From: DASYAN01 sp036501345
Lineage (GTDB): Bacteria; Chloroflexota; Ktedonobacteria; Ktedonobacterales; Ktedonobacteraceae
Direction: 5' to 3'
Length of the DNA: 5,904 bases
Assembly: GCA_036501345.1 (NCBI GenBank)
Contig: DASYAN010000408.1
Span: forward strand, 1 to 5,904
The notes under the pieces are model-generated. The model did no database searches, was not told where the DNA came from, and saw only the letters and a program-made list of their open reading frames with translations. The translations under genes and the position numbers were made by a program. Positions within the stretch are counted from its first letter, which is position 1, and every line of letters starts with the position of its first letter. Below are positions 1 through 5,521 of the stretch, piece by piece.

Positions 1-26
1 CCGTCGGGGCAAAAGCAGAGACTGAG
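1..26 (+). repeat. Left terminal inverted repeat (IRL)
   Basis: Reading inward, it begins CCGTCGGGGCAAAAG and ends GACTGAG. It matches the reverse complement of 1817-1842 at 22 of 26 positions, with mismatches at positions 6, 16, 18 and 19. Base 1 is the outermost base visible. One or two more terminal bases could lie to the left, but on the right side the next base is already in the T tract. Confidence 0.9.
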
Positions 27-32
27 AGGAGG

Positions 33-41
33 TGATATACT
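33..41 (+). promoter_or_regulatory. Extended -10 promoter of the transposase
   Basis: TGATATACT fits the extended -10 pattern TGnTATAAT with 5 of 6 matches in the hexamer. No good -35 is found 16-18 bp upstream (AAGCAG region, inside IRL), which is compatible with an extended -10 promoter. It lies 7 bp inside the end of IRL and would give a transcript start near 48, about 40 nt before the ATG. The overlapping AGGAGGTGAT at 28-37 is a perfect Shine-Dalgarno lookalike, but no suitable start codon follows it. Confidence 0.45.
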
Positions 42-75
42 GAACCAAAAAGAGAGACCACGAGAGCCCTTGCTC

Positions 76-82
76 AAGGAGG
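76..82 (+). promoter_or_regulatory. Ribosome binding site of transposase orfA
   Basis: AAGGAGG is followed by a 6-nt spacer to the ATG at 89. This strong site decides the start in favour of ATG 89 over the TTG at 70 in another frame. Confidence 0.85.
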
Positions 83-88
83 CAGCAG

Positions 89-1123
89 ATGAAAAAGGCG
101 AAAAGCTATGCAGAGGTCACGAGAAGATTTTATCGTCCAGAACTGTACTATTGTCCCGAGTGCCAAAGACATCTGCGGCGAACGTCAACGCTCTCGCAAC
201 GGACGGTTGTCACGTTGAAAGGAGTGATCAGGGTGACACACGCAGGCTATCGCTGTCCGAATACCGAGTGTGAAGCTCATGCTCGGACGTACCGGAGCGC
301 GGCAGCAGATGCCTTAGCATTGCCAAGCTTCACTTTTGGTTTAGACGTGATCGTCTTGTTGGGTCATTTGCGGTTAGGAAAACATCAGACGCTGGATGAA
401 GCACATAGCGAGATCAAGGAGCGTTTGGCTCTCTTAGGAGTGAGTATCAGCCGACGGGAGGTGCTCTATCTCTTTGATGCGTTTTGTACGCTGCTCAGAG
501 CGGCATCGGATGCCAAACAAGACGAGGAGTGGCTGACTCAGGTGAAGAAGAATCGAGGGATTATTGTCTCGATCGATGGGATTCAACCGGATAAAGGCAA
601 TGAAACAGTCTATATTGTGCGTGATGCGCTCACGGGTCGGACTCTCGCAGCTGAGAATGTGACCTCATCGGAGGTCGAGGTGATGAAGCAGATTCTGGCT
701 CCAGTGGTGGATCTCTCGGTGCCCGTGCTAGGAACCATTAGCGATGCGCAAGACTCCGAAGTCAAGGCCCTTCAAGAACTCTGGCCGAATGTTCCTCATC
801 AAGTGTGTCAATTCCATGTATTACGCGAGGCGAGCCGTCCAGCCTTTGAACAGGATTGCAAGATCAAGAAAGAGATGCGCAAGAGCATGCAGCCCAAGGT
901 CAGAGAAATGCGTAAGCAGATCCAGAAGCGAATGAGACAGGGAGCAGGGTCTCAAGCTGAAGCAGAACAACTTGCTGTGTTGAATGATTATGCCTTGGGA
1001 ATGCAAACAGCGGTCAACTTGGACGGAAAGTTACCGTTTACCTATGCAGGAGTAGAGGCATTGGATGCTTTAGACGAAGTAGCGACTAGCCTAGAGGAGA
1101 TGGGAAAAAAGGGGGTCCAGTAA
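89..1123 (+). CDS. IS transposase, upstream frame (zinc ribbon, HTH region, DD part of DDE core)
   Basis: This is the 344-residue N-terminal part of a DDE transposase. A zinc ribbon is visible as C22-P-E-C25 with C56/C61 (CPNTEC). Residues about 100-130 are helical and may be the DNA-binding HTH. The RNase-H-like core begins at about 157 with strand GIIVSIDG, giving candidate catalytic D163. The second acid is D219 in GTISDAQ, followed by C240-Q-F-H243, the CxxH seen in Mutator/ISL3-like enzymes. A basic helical segment (about 250-300) starts the insertion domain. The frame ends at TAA 1121-1123 without the catalytic glutamate, so this product alone should be inactive. It could act as a DNA-binding regulator, as short OrfA proteins do in IS1 and IS3. 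The start is set by AAGGAGG six bases upstream. The fusion product joins 89-1111 to 1111-1839 (583 residues). Confidence 0.9.
   Translation: MKKAKSYAEVTRRFYRPELYYCPECQRHLRRTSTLSQRTVVTLKGVIRVTHAGYRCPNTECEAHARTYRSAAADALALPSFTFGLDVIVLLGHLRLGKHQTLDEAHSEIKERLALLGVSISRREVLYLFDAFCTLLRAASDAKQDEEWLTQVKKNRGIIVSIDGIQPDKGNETVYIVRDALTGRTLAAENVTSSEVEVMKQILAPVVDLSVPVLGTISDAQDSEVKALQELWPNVPHQVCQFHVLREASRPAFEQDCKIKKEMRKSMQPKVREMRKQIQKRMRQGAGSQAEAEQLAVLNDYALGMQTAVNLDGKLPFTYAGVEALDALDEVATSLEEMGKKGVQ
1105..1111 (+). promoter_or_regulatory. Programmed -1 ribosomal frameshift heptamer A_AAA_AAG
   Basis: In the zero frame the codons read GGA AAA AAG GGG GTC CAG TAA, so the heptamer A AAA AAG is exactly in X_XXY_YYZ phase at K340-K341. 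Slipping back one base gives AAA AAA then GGG GGT CCA, which is open to 1839. The -1 frame is closed by TAG at 1087-1089 and the zero frame by TAA at 1121-1123, so the shift must occur within about 34 bases. This is the only canonical slippery heptamer I see there. A purine-rich SD-like AGAGGAGA lies just upstream (1093-1100). Transcriptional slippage on A6 or G5 is an alternative mechanism. Confidence 0.85.
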
Positions 1124-1150
1124 GTAAGGTATGTAAGCAGAAATTGGATC
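1114..1150 (+). other. Possible frameshift-stimulating stem-loop
   Basis: GGUCCAGU (1114-1121) can pair with AUUGGAUC (1143-1150) over 8 bp, including two G-U pairs, with a 21-nt loop. It starts 2 nt after the slippery heptamer, closer than the usual 5-9 nt spacer, and contains the zero-frame stop. The pairing is visible in the sequence; its function is inferred. Confidence 0.35.
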
Positions 1151-1839
1151 GTTTGAAGCAAATAGTGAAAGAGCGGGAGCGTTGGAGAGAGCAGATCGAG
1201 CAAGGGAGACGAATGAGACAATGGGTCTTGGAAGCTGAGTACATGCTGGATGGCACGTGGTCTGAGCAGGGGCATGCGAAAGAGAAGAAGGAACAGAGGG
1301 AGAAGAAAGAGGATAAAAAGAATACATGGTGTGTAACCAATGAAGAGGTAGGCCGACGCTTTGATACTTGGAGGCAAGACCTCGCTCAAAAAATGAGAGA
1401 AGGCACAGAAAATCAGAAAGCCTGTGAGTGCTTCGAGCAATTTTTGCAGGTCCTCGCCAATATGAGACCGTACTTGATCCAGTGCTACAATCTGGAAGGT
1501 TTCCCCAGAACCAACAACGAGACCGAAGGGAGTATTCGAAGGATTAAAGCAAGGTATCGGCGTATCAGTGGGAGAAAGAATTGGAATGCCTATTTGCTTC
1601 GTTATGGACGATGTATTGTTTTTTACGAATGGTGGGAACAAGAAACACGGCGCTGGCAACATCTTGAGAAATTGGCTCATCACGTCAGTCTAGATCGCTG
1701 GCGCCGGATGCGAAAAGAGACCACATCAGCACAAAGTGAGCAACTCAAGCGCTTTCGCTTTCGCCATAAGCGAACATCTTTCCTTACCTCGCTTGAGGAC
1801 CGCTGGGCTGCTGCTGCTCAGTCGATCCTTTTGCCCTGA
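1144..1839 (+). CDS. IS transposase, downstream frame (catalytic Glu part), expressed by -1 frameshift
   Basis: This frame is open from 1090 (after TAG 1087-1089) to TGA 1837-1839. The coordinates given start at TTG 1144, the first possible start codon. That TTG has no Shine-Dalgarno sequence, so independent initiation is unlikely and the real product is the fusion entered at 1111. In fusion numbering the segment covers residues 342-583. It begins with a basic, charged helical insertion region rich in Lys and Glu (about 390-415). It then carries PRTNNETEG with candidate catalytic E480, followed by RRISGRKN, a C-terminal signature typical of DDE enzymes with the NNxxE motif. The D219 to E480 spacing of about 260 residues is long, consistent with an all-helical insertion domain between the second Asp and the Glu. 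The final codons overlap the right inverted repeat. Confidence 0.85.
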   Translation: MDRLKQIVKERERWREQIEQGRRMRQWVLEAEYMLDGTWSEQGHAKEKKEQREKKEDKKNTWCVTNEEVGRRFDTWRQDLAQKMREGTENQKACECFEQFLQVLANMRPYLIQCYNLEGFPRTNNETEGSIRRIKARYRRISGRKNWNAYLLRYGRCIVFYEWWEQETRRWQHLEKLAHHVSLDRWRRMRKETTSAQSEQLKRFRFRHKRTSFLTSLEDRWAAAAQSILLP

Positions 1840-1842
1840 CGG
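1817..1842 (-). repeat. Right terminal inverted repeat (IRR)
   Basis: Read from 1842 inward on the minus strand it begins CCGTCAGGGCAAAAG and ends GACTGAG, pairing with IRL. It contains the TGA stop of the transposase fusion (1837-1839, plus strand). On the opposite strand it contains the TGA (1818-1820) that closes the interrupted HTH gene. Confidence 0.9.
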
Positions 1843-2198
1843 TTTTTTTTTCTGGTCCATCCATGCGCTGCCCGCGTTCGATTGAGGTGGGTGATGCTCA
1901 TGACAAGACCAAACTGCTCCTCAAGTCGCTTCTGGATCTCCCTGCTACTCATCGAAGGCTCCTGGCGGCAGACCATCTCAAGCCAGCACACAATCGGTTC
2001 TCGCAGTTTCGCAACGTGCCCCTGTCTGCCATCTTGCAAACCACTCTCTCCCTGCTCACGGTACTTCTTCCACCAGCTATATGCCGTTGGTCTCGTTGTC
2101 TTTAGTCCTGCTTTCTCTGACGCTTCTTGCCAGCTGTAACCTGCTTGCATCAACTCCACCAGGGCTTTTTTGGCTTCCTGCTTCTCTTGCTTGTCCAT
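1818..2198 (-). CDS. IS630-like HTH transposase N-terminal half (orfA), 3' end cut off by IS insertion
   Basis: The reading frame is 126 residues. Residues about 12-47 form a first HTH (SWQEASEKAGL then the recognition-helix-like TTRPTAYSWWKKY). Residues about 62-115 form a second winged-HTH-like unit (SSREIQKRLEEQFG with THLNRTRAAHGW). This two-HTH order ending in a GWTRKK linker is that of the DNA-binding half of IS630/Tc1-mariner-type transposases. There is no DDE domain. Codons after K118 (from 1842 downward, RQGKRID and the stop) lie inside the right inverted repeat of the neighbouring IS, so the natural 3' part has been displaced to the left of the window. The A9 tract at the break might have been the resident element's own orfA/orfB frameshift site. 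The upstream region has a good promoter but only a weak purine-rich RBS (GAGAGAAAAGA). A free-standing small HTH regulator is the alternative reading, but the junction argues against it. Confidence 0.75.
   Translation of the reverse strand: MDKQEKQEAKKALVELMQAGYSWQEASEKAGLKTTRPTAYSWWKKYREQGESGLQDGRQGHVAKLREPIVCWLEMVCRQEPSMSSREIQKRLEEQFGLVMSITHLNRTRAAHGWTRKKNRQGKRID
1843..1851. other. T9/A9 insertion target at the IS right junction
   Basis: Nine T residues directly follow the IRR tip. On the minus strand this is the A9 tract encoding the Lys-Lys near the end of the interrupted HTH protein. AT-rich 8-bp target duplications are known for ISL3-like elements, so part or all of this tract is probably one copy of the target duplication. 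The other copy would end at the base before position 1. Confidence 0.55.
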
Positions 2199-2250
2199 TG
2201 ATCTTTTCTCTCTTGTTCTCGGACCCCGATTCCTCCCTTCTCCTTCTCTG

Positions 2251-2279
2251 AGTATAGCAGGATTTCTTATCTTGGTCTA
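2251..2279 (-). promoter_or_regulatory. Promoter of the HTH (IS630-like orfA) gene
   Basis: On the minus strand, TAGACC (2279-2274, 4 of 6 to TTGACA) is separated by 17 bp from TATACT (2256-2251, 5 of 6). TG one base before the -10 makes an extended -10 (TGCTATACT). The predicted transcript start is about 45 nt upstream of the ATG at 2198. Confidence 0.5.
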
Positions 2280-2281
2280 GA

Positions 2282-2310
2282 TGGACACCTCTCTTGGATT
2301 GCTTGACACC
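2282..2310. repeat. Direct repeat TGGACACC / TTGACACC, 21-bp period
   Basis: TGGACACC at 2282-2289 and TTGACACC at 2303-2310 match at 7 of 8 positions and are spaced 21 bp, about two helical turns. They lie just upstream of the -35 of the HTH gene. They could be transposase-binding sites near the right end of the resident IS630-like element or an operator. No partner copy is visible elsewhere in the window. Confidence 0.3.
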
Positions 2311-2360
2311 CTGGTAAAGTAAAAGACGATTTTATCTGCAAAGAAACGGGATTGGTATTC

Positions 2361-2388
2361 AAAAAAGTCTGAAAACGGCAGGATTTTT
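2361..2388 (-). terminator. Possible bidirectional terminator downstream of the NACHT gene
   Basis: On the minus strand, AAAAATCCTG pairs imperfectly with CAGACTTTTTT across a 7-nt loop: a 3-bp core plus A-U arms with internal mismatches. The U-run lies on the 3' side, about 105-130 nt after the NACHT stop. A-rich and T-rich arms make it work in either direction. The GC core is short, so efficiency is doubtful. Confidence 0.3.
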
Positions 2389-2491
2389 GTACCCATCATG
2401 CTCTGCATCAGTGTATCTCACAGTTCTCAATCCATTGGATGGTTTGAGGACAGAGGCGTAAGAAGGCATGAGATTGCGTGACGTGCTAGTG

Positions 2492-5386
2492 TCAATCTGG
2501 CTCAGCATGCTTGCGAGAAGAAGACGTTTTCTCCGTGTATAAGGAGGCAAAGTGTTCAAGAAGTAATTTGTGAATAAAGATATATCCGCCTCCAATCCTT
2601 CGAAGCAGAATGTGTTCTGCGGCATAGTCTAGAAAAGCAGGATAATCAAGAGGAGTAGATCCAGCACACCAGAGAAAGAGCCGCAAGATGACATGCTCTA
2701 TCCATGCTCGTCCGCCACCAGCAAGCCAGAAAAGGACAGCAAAGATCACTCCAAAGACGAGCCCATAGGCTCCTCCCAAGATGGAAGCCGAGGATAGCCT
2801 TCCTATCAGGAGAAAAATCAAACCACTCACCAAACCACCAATGAGCCCACTGCTGATCCCACCGATGAGCCCGGCAAGCAGACCATGGCGCATGGAACGC
2901 CTTATTCCCTGATGAGGGCGAAGCGTCTGCTCATCGAGGGTCGGCTTTGACCATCTCTGCAGGCCACCAGAGAGGAGAATAATGAGTCCGACAATCAGTC
3001 CACCCATCAGCCCGAAAGCTAGTCCAAAAGCCACGGCATACCCGATGCCATAAAACCATCCACTTATGAACACAAAACCTCCTATCAGCGTGCTCGTCGC
3101 AGCCAACCCAACAGCAGCACCATCCTTGAGATTGTTCACAAGCCCTTGCATCATACCCATCCATGACCATGCACCCGTCTCTGCTGGCCTGATCTGGACT
3201 CCCAGACCTGCAACGAGTCCTCCTCCTGCTCTCCCTCCAAATCCTGGGATGGCTCCCCAGCCCAGCAACAAGAAGGTGATCACGCCGTCAACCAATCCAG
3301 AGACGACCCCGCTCTTGATGCCAACAAGCAGCGAACTGACGACCCCAAAGCCAAGCCCTGCCAATAGTCCAATGACGAGTCGATCAGCCCACTGCAGAAA
3401 AAGAACCCTGGAGACAAAAAGCCCTCTTCGTCGCCAAAACGTGCCTCCAGGAGATGGAGCAGCTCCCAGATACATCCGTTGCCCTTCCAGGGCAGAAGCG
3501 ACTCCAGAGACGAGTCCGACAAGCAACCCTCCAACTACGCCATACGTCAGTCCACCGATGAGGCCATCTGTCCATCCAAGCACCACTTGAAACAGCAGAC
3601 CACCAACCAGACCACCCATCCCCCCAGCGAGCAGTCCATCTCTCACTCCAGAAACGATTGCTTGCAGGAACTGAGCCCGAGTTTGCTCAGCTCTACCAAT
3701 GTGATCTGGATCTGTTCGACACAGCACGATGAAGACTAACAAAGAGACGATGGCATAGACGATCGCAACCGTCGTCCCACCAAAGAGCCCACCACCCAGT
3801 CCCGGAGCCATCCAGCCAAGGATCTGATCGCCAAGGCCAGATTGGCCTCCACTCAACCATCCCATGATCCCTTTGGCTAGGTCTCCGCCGAAACCTCCAG
3901 GAGTCTTCCCACGTAACCAGGCAAAGACAGCTGCCCCCACTGCGAAGATGAGGCCATACAGGAGCCAGGTGACCACATGACGATAGAATCGACGGACCCA
4001 GCCATCGGTAAGCCAATCCGGCTGGATCCATTCAAGGGAGAATTCCGTTTGGTTCTGCTGCGCTAACTGGTGTGCCAACCAGGCTAGCCAATGCACAGTC
4101 TGCTCGTGGCTATAGCGCGTTTTCGCTTCCCGACGAGCAAGCATGTGCTTGACATACATGGCAAAGACCCGCTCTCGCCGTGCCTCCAGAGAGCTTGCGA
4201 TGGGAAAAGGAGCATTGGCTTTGCCCTGATAGACGAGGGTGACAATGTTGAGCATCAGTGGGGTCGTGACCATCTCTCGCATTTGTAAGTCTTCCTCCAA
4301 CGCCCGACGCACAGACTCAAGCTGCCCGCCAGTGCTGCAGAGATAGGCATCAATCTGCTCTGGTGCGAGTGGTTGCACTGCGACGGCTTGCTGGAGTGCG
4401 ACCCGTGTGGCTTCTGCAAGATATTCCTCTCTGCGGCAGCAGACCACCAGAGGATCAAGCTCATGAGCGAGCTGATAGGCATTGATGGCTTTGACGCAAG
4501 CGGCACGAGCCGTCTTGGCCACCTCGTCGAGGCCATCAAGCAAGAGAAGCAGTTGGTTGGTGTCAACCCACTCTTGTCCAATCTTGCGAGGCACCCGGTA
4601 TTTGCTCTCAAGCTCTTCTATTATCCACTCAGCAAGAGAGGCTTGCTTGAGGGCCCATGAGGAGAGATCGAAGATCACAGGGATGGGATGGCTTTGGTCG
4701 ACTTCTGCTCGATTGAGCAGATCACGAGCCAGTTCCAACAGCAGAGTGGTCTTGCCTGCACCAGGCTCTCCGAGAATGAGCAGTTGTCCATCCGCCCCAT
4801 CATAGACCTGGAGGATCCGAGTGCCTGCAGGCAAGGGACATGGGGGCAGATCCGATTCCTGGACGGCCAGTCGCCAGGGCTTCTGAACAGCATCGGGTTG
4901 TTCCTGTAATCCCAGCACGATGAGGGTTGCACGGTAGAGGGAGTGTTCCAGGACACCAGTAATCCAGAGCGAGCGCACACGCTTCAGCATCCTTTGGCGG
5001 TTCTTGTTCACCTGATGGAGGACCAGGGATGAAGAAGCTTCCTGCAAAGACTGCACGGCAGCACCATTGAGAGGACCGTCTTGTAGCAGAGATGGAAGTG
5101 GTGGATCAGCCGACAGAGCTGTTGGGAGTGGATCAATTGGCAGAGATGTCGGCGGTGGCTGCTGTTGGGAGTTGCCAATGAGTGACAACCCGAGTTGCTC
5201 TGGAGTCTTTGAGAAGAGAGTACACAGCAGGAGACGCAATGGTGGGGAAGGGGAGCGTGTTCCTAGTTCCCAACTGCGGACGGTTTGCTCCTCCACATTC
5301 AATTCACGAGCAAGGTCGCGTTGCGTCCAGCCTCGTTCTTGACGGGCCTGTCGCAAAAGCTCATTTGTCCTGGGTGGTTTTTTCAT
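2492..5386 (-). CDS. HTH-NACHT (STAND) NTPase with glycine-zipper membrane domain
   Basis: The protein has 964 residues from ATG 5386. Residues 8-67 form an XRE/Cro-C1 HTH (RGWTQRDLARELNV, QTVRSWELG). A Pro/Gln-rich linker runs about 74-100. The NACHT/STAND NTPase follows, with Walker A GEPGAGKTT at 206-214 (K212), Walker B LLLLLDGLDE at 279-288 (D284, D287, E288), sensor-like CCRREEY at 316-322, and PLAPEQIDAYL at 339-349. About ten hydrophobic segments occupy 472-890, extremely rich in Gly at every fourth position. The C-terminus (915-949) returns to a soluble segment, YPAFLDYAAEHILLRR then GGGYIFIHKLLLEHFA, a recurrent ending in bacterial membrane NACHT proteins. STAND NTPases are switch proteins, and some bacterial NACHT proteins are antiphage sensors; the trigger and output here are unknown. 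An in-frame ATG at 5485 adds 33 residues. I prefer 5386 because the extra stretch precedes the HTH without domain logic, and neither start has a good RBS. The gene stands alone, with no visible operon partner. Confidence 0.88.
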   Translation of the reverse strand: MKKPPRTNELLRQARQERGWTQRDLARELNVEEQTVRSWELGTRSPSPPLRLLLCTLFSKTPEQLGLSLIGNSQQQPPPTSLPIDPLPTALSADPPLPSLLQDGPLNGAAVQSLQEASSSLVLHQVNKNRQRMLKRVRSLWITGVLEHSLYRATLIVLGLQEQPDAVQKPWRLAVQESDLPPCPLPAGTRILQVYDGADGQLLILGEPGAGKTTLLLELARDLLNRAEVDQSHPIPVIFDLSSWALKQASLAEWIIEELESKYRVPRKIGQEWVDTNQLLLLLDGLDEVAKTARAACVKAINAYQLAHELDPLVVCCRREEYLAEATRVALQQAVAVQPLAPEQIDAYLCSTGGQLESVRRALEEDLQMREMVTTPLMLNIVTLVYQGKANAPFPIASSLEARRERVFAMYVKHMLARREAKTRYSHEQTVHWLAWLAHQLAQQNQTEFSLEWIQPDWLTDGWVRRFYRHVVTWLLYGLIFAVGAAVFAWLRGKTPGGFGGDLAKGIMGWLSGGQSGLGDQILGWMAPGLGGGLFGGTTVAIVYAIVSLLVFIVLCRTDPDHIGRAEQTRAQFLQAIVSGVRDGLLAGGMGGLVGGLLFQVVLGWTDGLIGGLTYGVVGGLLVGLVSGVASALEGQRMYLGAAPSPGGTFWRRRGLFVSRVLFLQWADRLVIGLLAGLGFGVVSSLLVGIKSGVVSGLVDGVITFLLLGWGAIPGFGGRAGGGLVAGLGVQIRPAETGAWSWMGMMQGLVNNLKDGAAVGLAATSTLIGGFVFISGWFYGIGYAVAFGLAFGLMGGLIVGLIILLSGGLQRWSKPTLDEQTLRPHQGIRRSMRHGLLAGLIGGISSGLIGGLVSGLIFLLIGRLSSASILGGAYGLVFGVIFAVLFWLAGGGRAWIEHVILRLFLWCAGSTPLDYPAFLDYAAEHILLRRIGGGYIFIHKLLLEHFASLYTEKTSSSRKHAEPD
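2822..3649 (-). other. Extended glycine-zipper block of the NACHT protein
   Basis: Five segments show small residues at strict i+4 spacing. Numbering is from ATG 5386. They are 580-596 (5 Gly), 604-628 (7 Gly), 673-701 (8 positions, one Ser), 776-800 (7 positions, one Ala) and 835-855 (6 Gly). The corresponding DNA spans are 3649-3599, 3577-3503, 3370-3284, 3061-2987 and 2884-2822. Such periodicity puts one smooth face on each helix and favours tight helix-helix packing in membranes. Confidence 0.8.
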
Positions 5387-5452
5387 CGCCAACTGCTCAC
5401 GTATCCAGTCACAAAAGCCTTCAAAGGACAGCGGAGAAATCTCAAGAAAAAG

Positions 5453-5478
5453 GAGGACGTATCCTCTGTGTTCAGAGG
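5453..5478 (-). promoter_or_regulatory. Two mutually exclusive leader hairpins, second with U-run
   Basis: Reading the minus strand, hairpin A is CCUCUG-AACA-CAGAGG (5478-5463, perfect 6-bp stem). Hairpin B is GAGGA-UACG-UCCUC (5466-5453, 5-bp stem), followed at once by CUUUUUCUU. They share the GAGG at 5466-5463, so only one can form. If translation starts at 5386 this is 5' leader and resembles an antiterminator/terminator pair. If it starts at 5485 the hairpins lie within the first codons. The stem of B is short, so this is a candidate only. Confidence 0.3.
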
Positions 5479-5495
5479 TGATCATCCTGTTTTCA

Positions 5496-5504
5496 AGAAT
5501 ATCA
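5496..5504 (-). promoter_or_regulatory. Possible extended -10 of the NACHT gene
   Basis: Minus-strand TGATATTCT fits TGnTATAAT with a 4 of 6 hexamer. The predicted transcript start near 5489 would be almost at ATG 5485 and about 100 nt upstream of ATG 5386, leaving a leader that holds the two hairpins. There is no recognisable -35. Confidence 0.25.
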
Positions 5505-5521
5505 CCGTACGAGAATCAGTT

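Larger units (their letters stand above)
1..1842 (+). mobile_element. Complete insertion sequence with frameshifted two-frame DDE transposase
   Basis: The element is bounded by 26-bp imperfect terminal inverted repeats at 1-26 and 1817-1842 (22 of 26 positions match, both starting CCGTC). It contains one transposase gene in two overlapping frames, with the promoter just inside the left repeat and the stop codon inside the right repeat. The 1842-bp length fits an element with a single transposase of about 580 residues. The zinc ribbon, the CxxH after the second aspartate and the TNNxxE motif resemble ISL3/Mutator-type transposases, but I cannot fix the family by eye. The right tip abuts nine T residues (1843-1851), an AT-only target. 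The matching left-hand duplication would lie just outside the window. The element interrupts the minus-strand HTH transposase fragment ending at 1818. Confidence 0.88.
2199..2491. other. Non-coding gap between the HTH fragment and the NACHT gene
   Basis: This gap contains the HTH gene promoter (2251-2279), the 21-bp-spaced direct repeat (2282-2310) and a hairpin with A/T flanks (2361-2388). The outer end of the resident IS630-like element should fall in here, but it cannot be placed because its other end is outside the window. A small imperfect palindrome around ATCCATTGGAT lies at about 2430-2441. No coding sequence is convincing. Confidence 0.6.

Noticed and set aside
70..273. Plus-strand 67-residue reading frame overlapping orfA
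   Set aside because: It is in a different frame from the zinc-ribbon transposase, which has a strong RBS for ATG 89.
1144..1146. TTG as an independent start for the downstream transposase frame
   Set aside because: There is no Shine-Dalgarno upstream, the frame is open and continuous from the slippery site, and the fragment alone would lack both catalytic aspartates.
1042..1683. Minus-strand 213-residue reading frame antisense to the transposase
   Set aside because: It is the shadow of the purine-rich transposase strand. It has low-complexity Leu/Phe/Pro composition, no RBS and no recognisable domain.
1843..1851. T9 run as the rho-independent terminator of the transposase
   Set aside because: There is no GC-rich stem immediately before it, and the run lies outside the IS as target sequence. 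It might still aid termination by chance.
2359..2625. Minus-strand 88-residue reading frame across the NACHT 3' end
   Set aside because: It overlaps the NACHT C-terminus in another frame, lacks homology features, and the NACHT protein already ends naturally.
3066..3590. Plus-strand 174-residue Pro/Ser/Thr-rich reading frame
   Set aside because: It is the reverse-strand shadow of Gly-rich codons (GGN read backwards gives Pro-rich codons) inside the NACHT gene.
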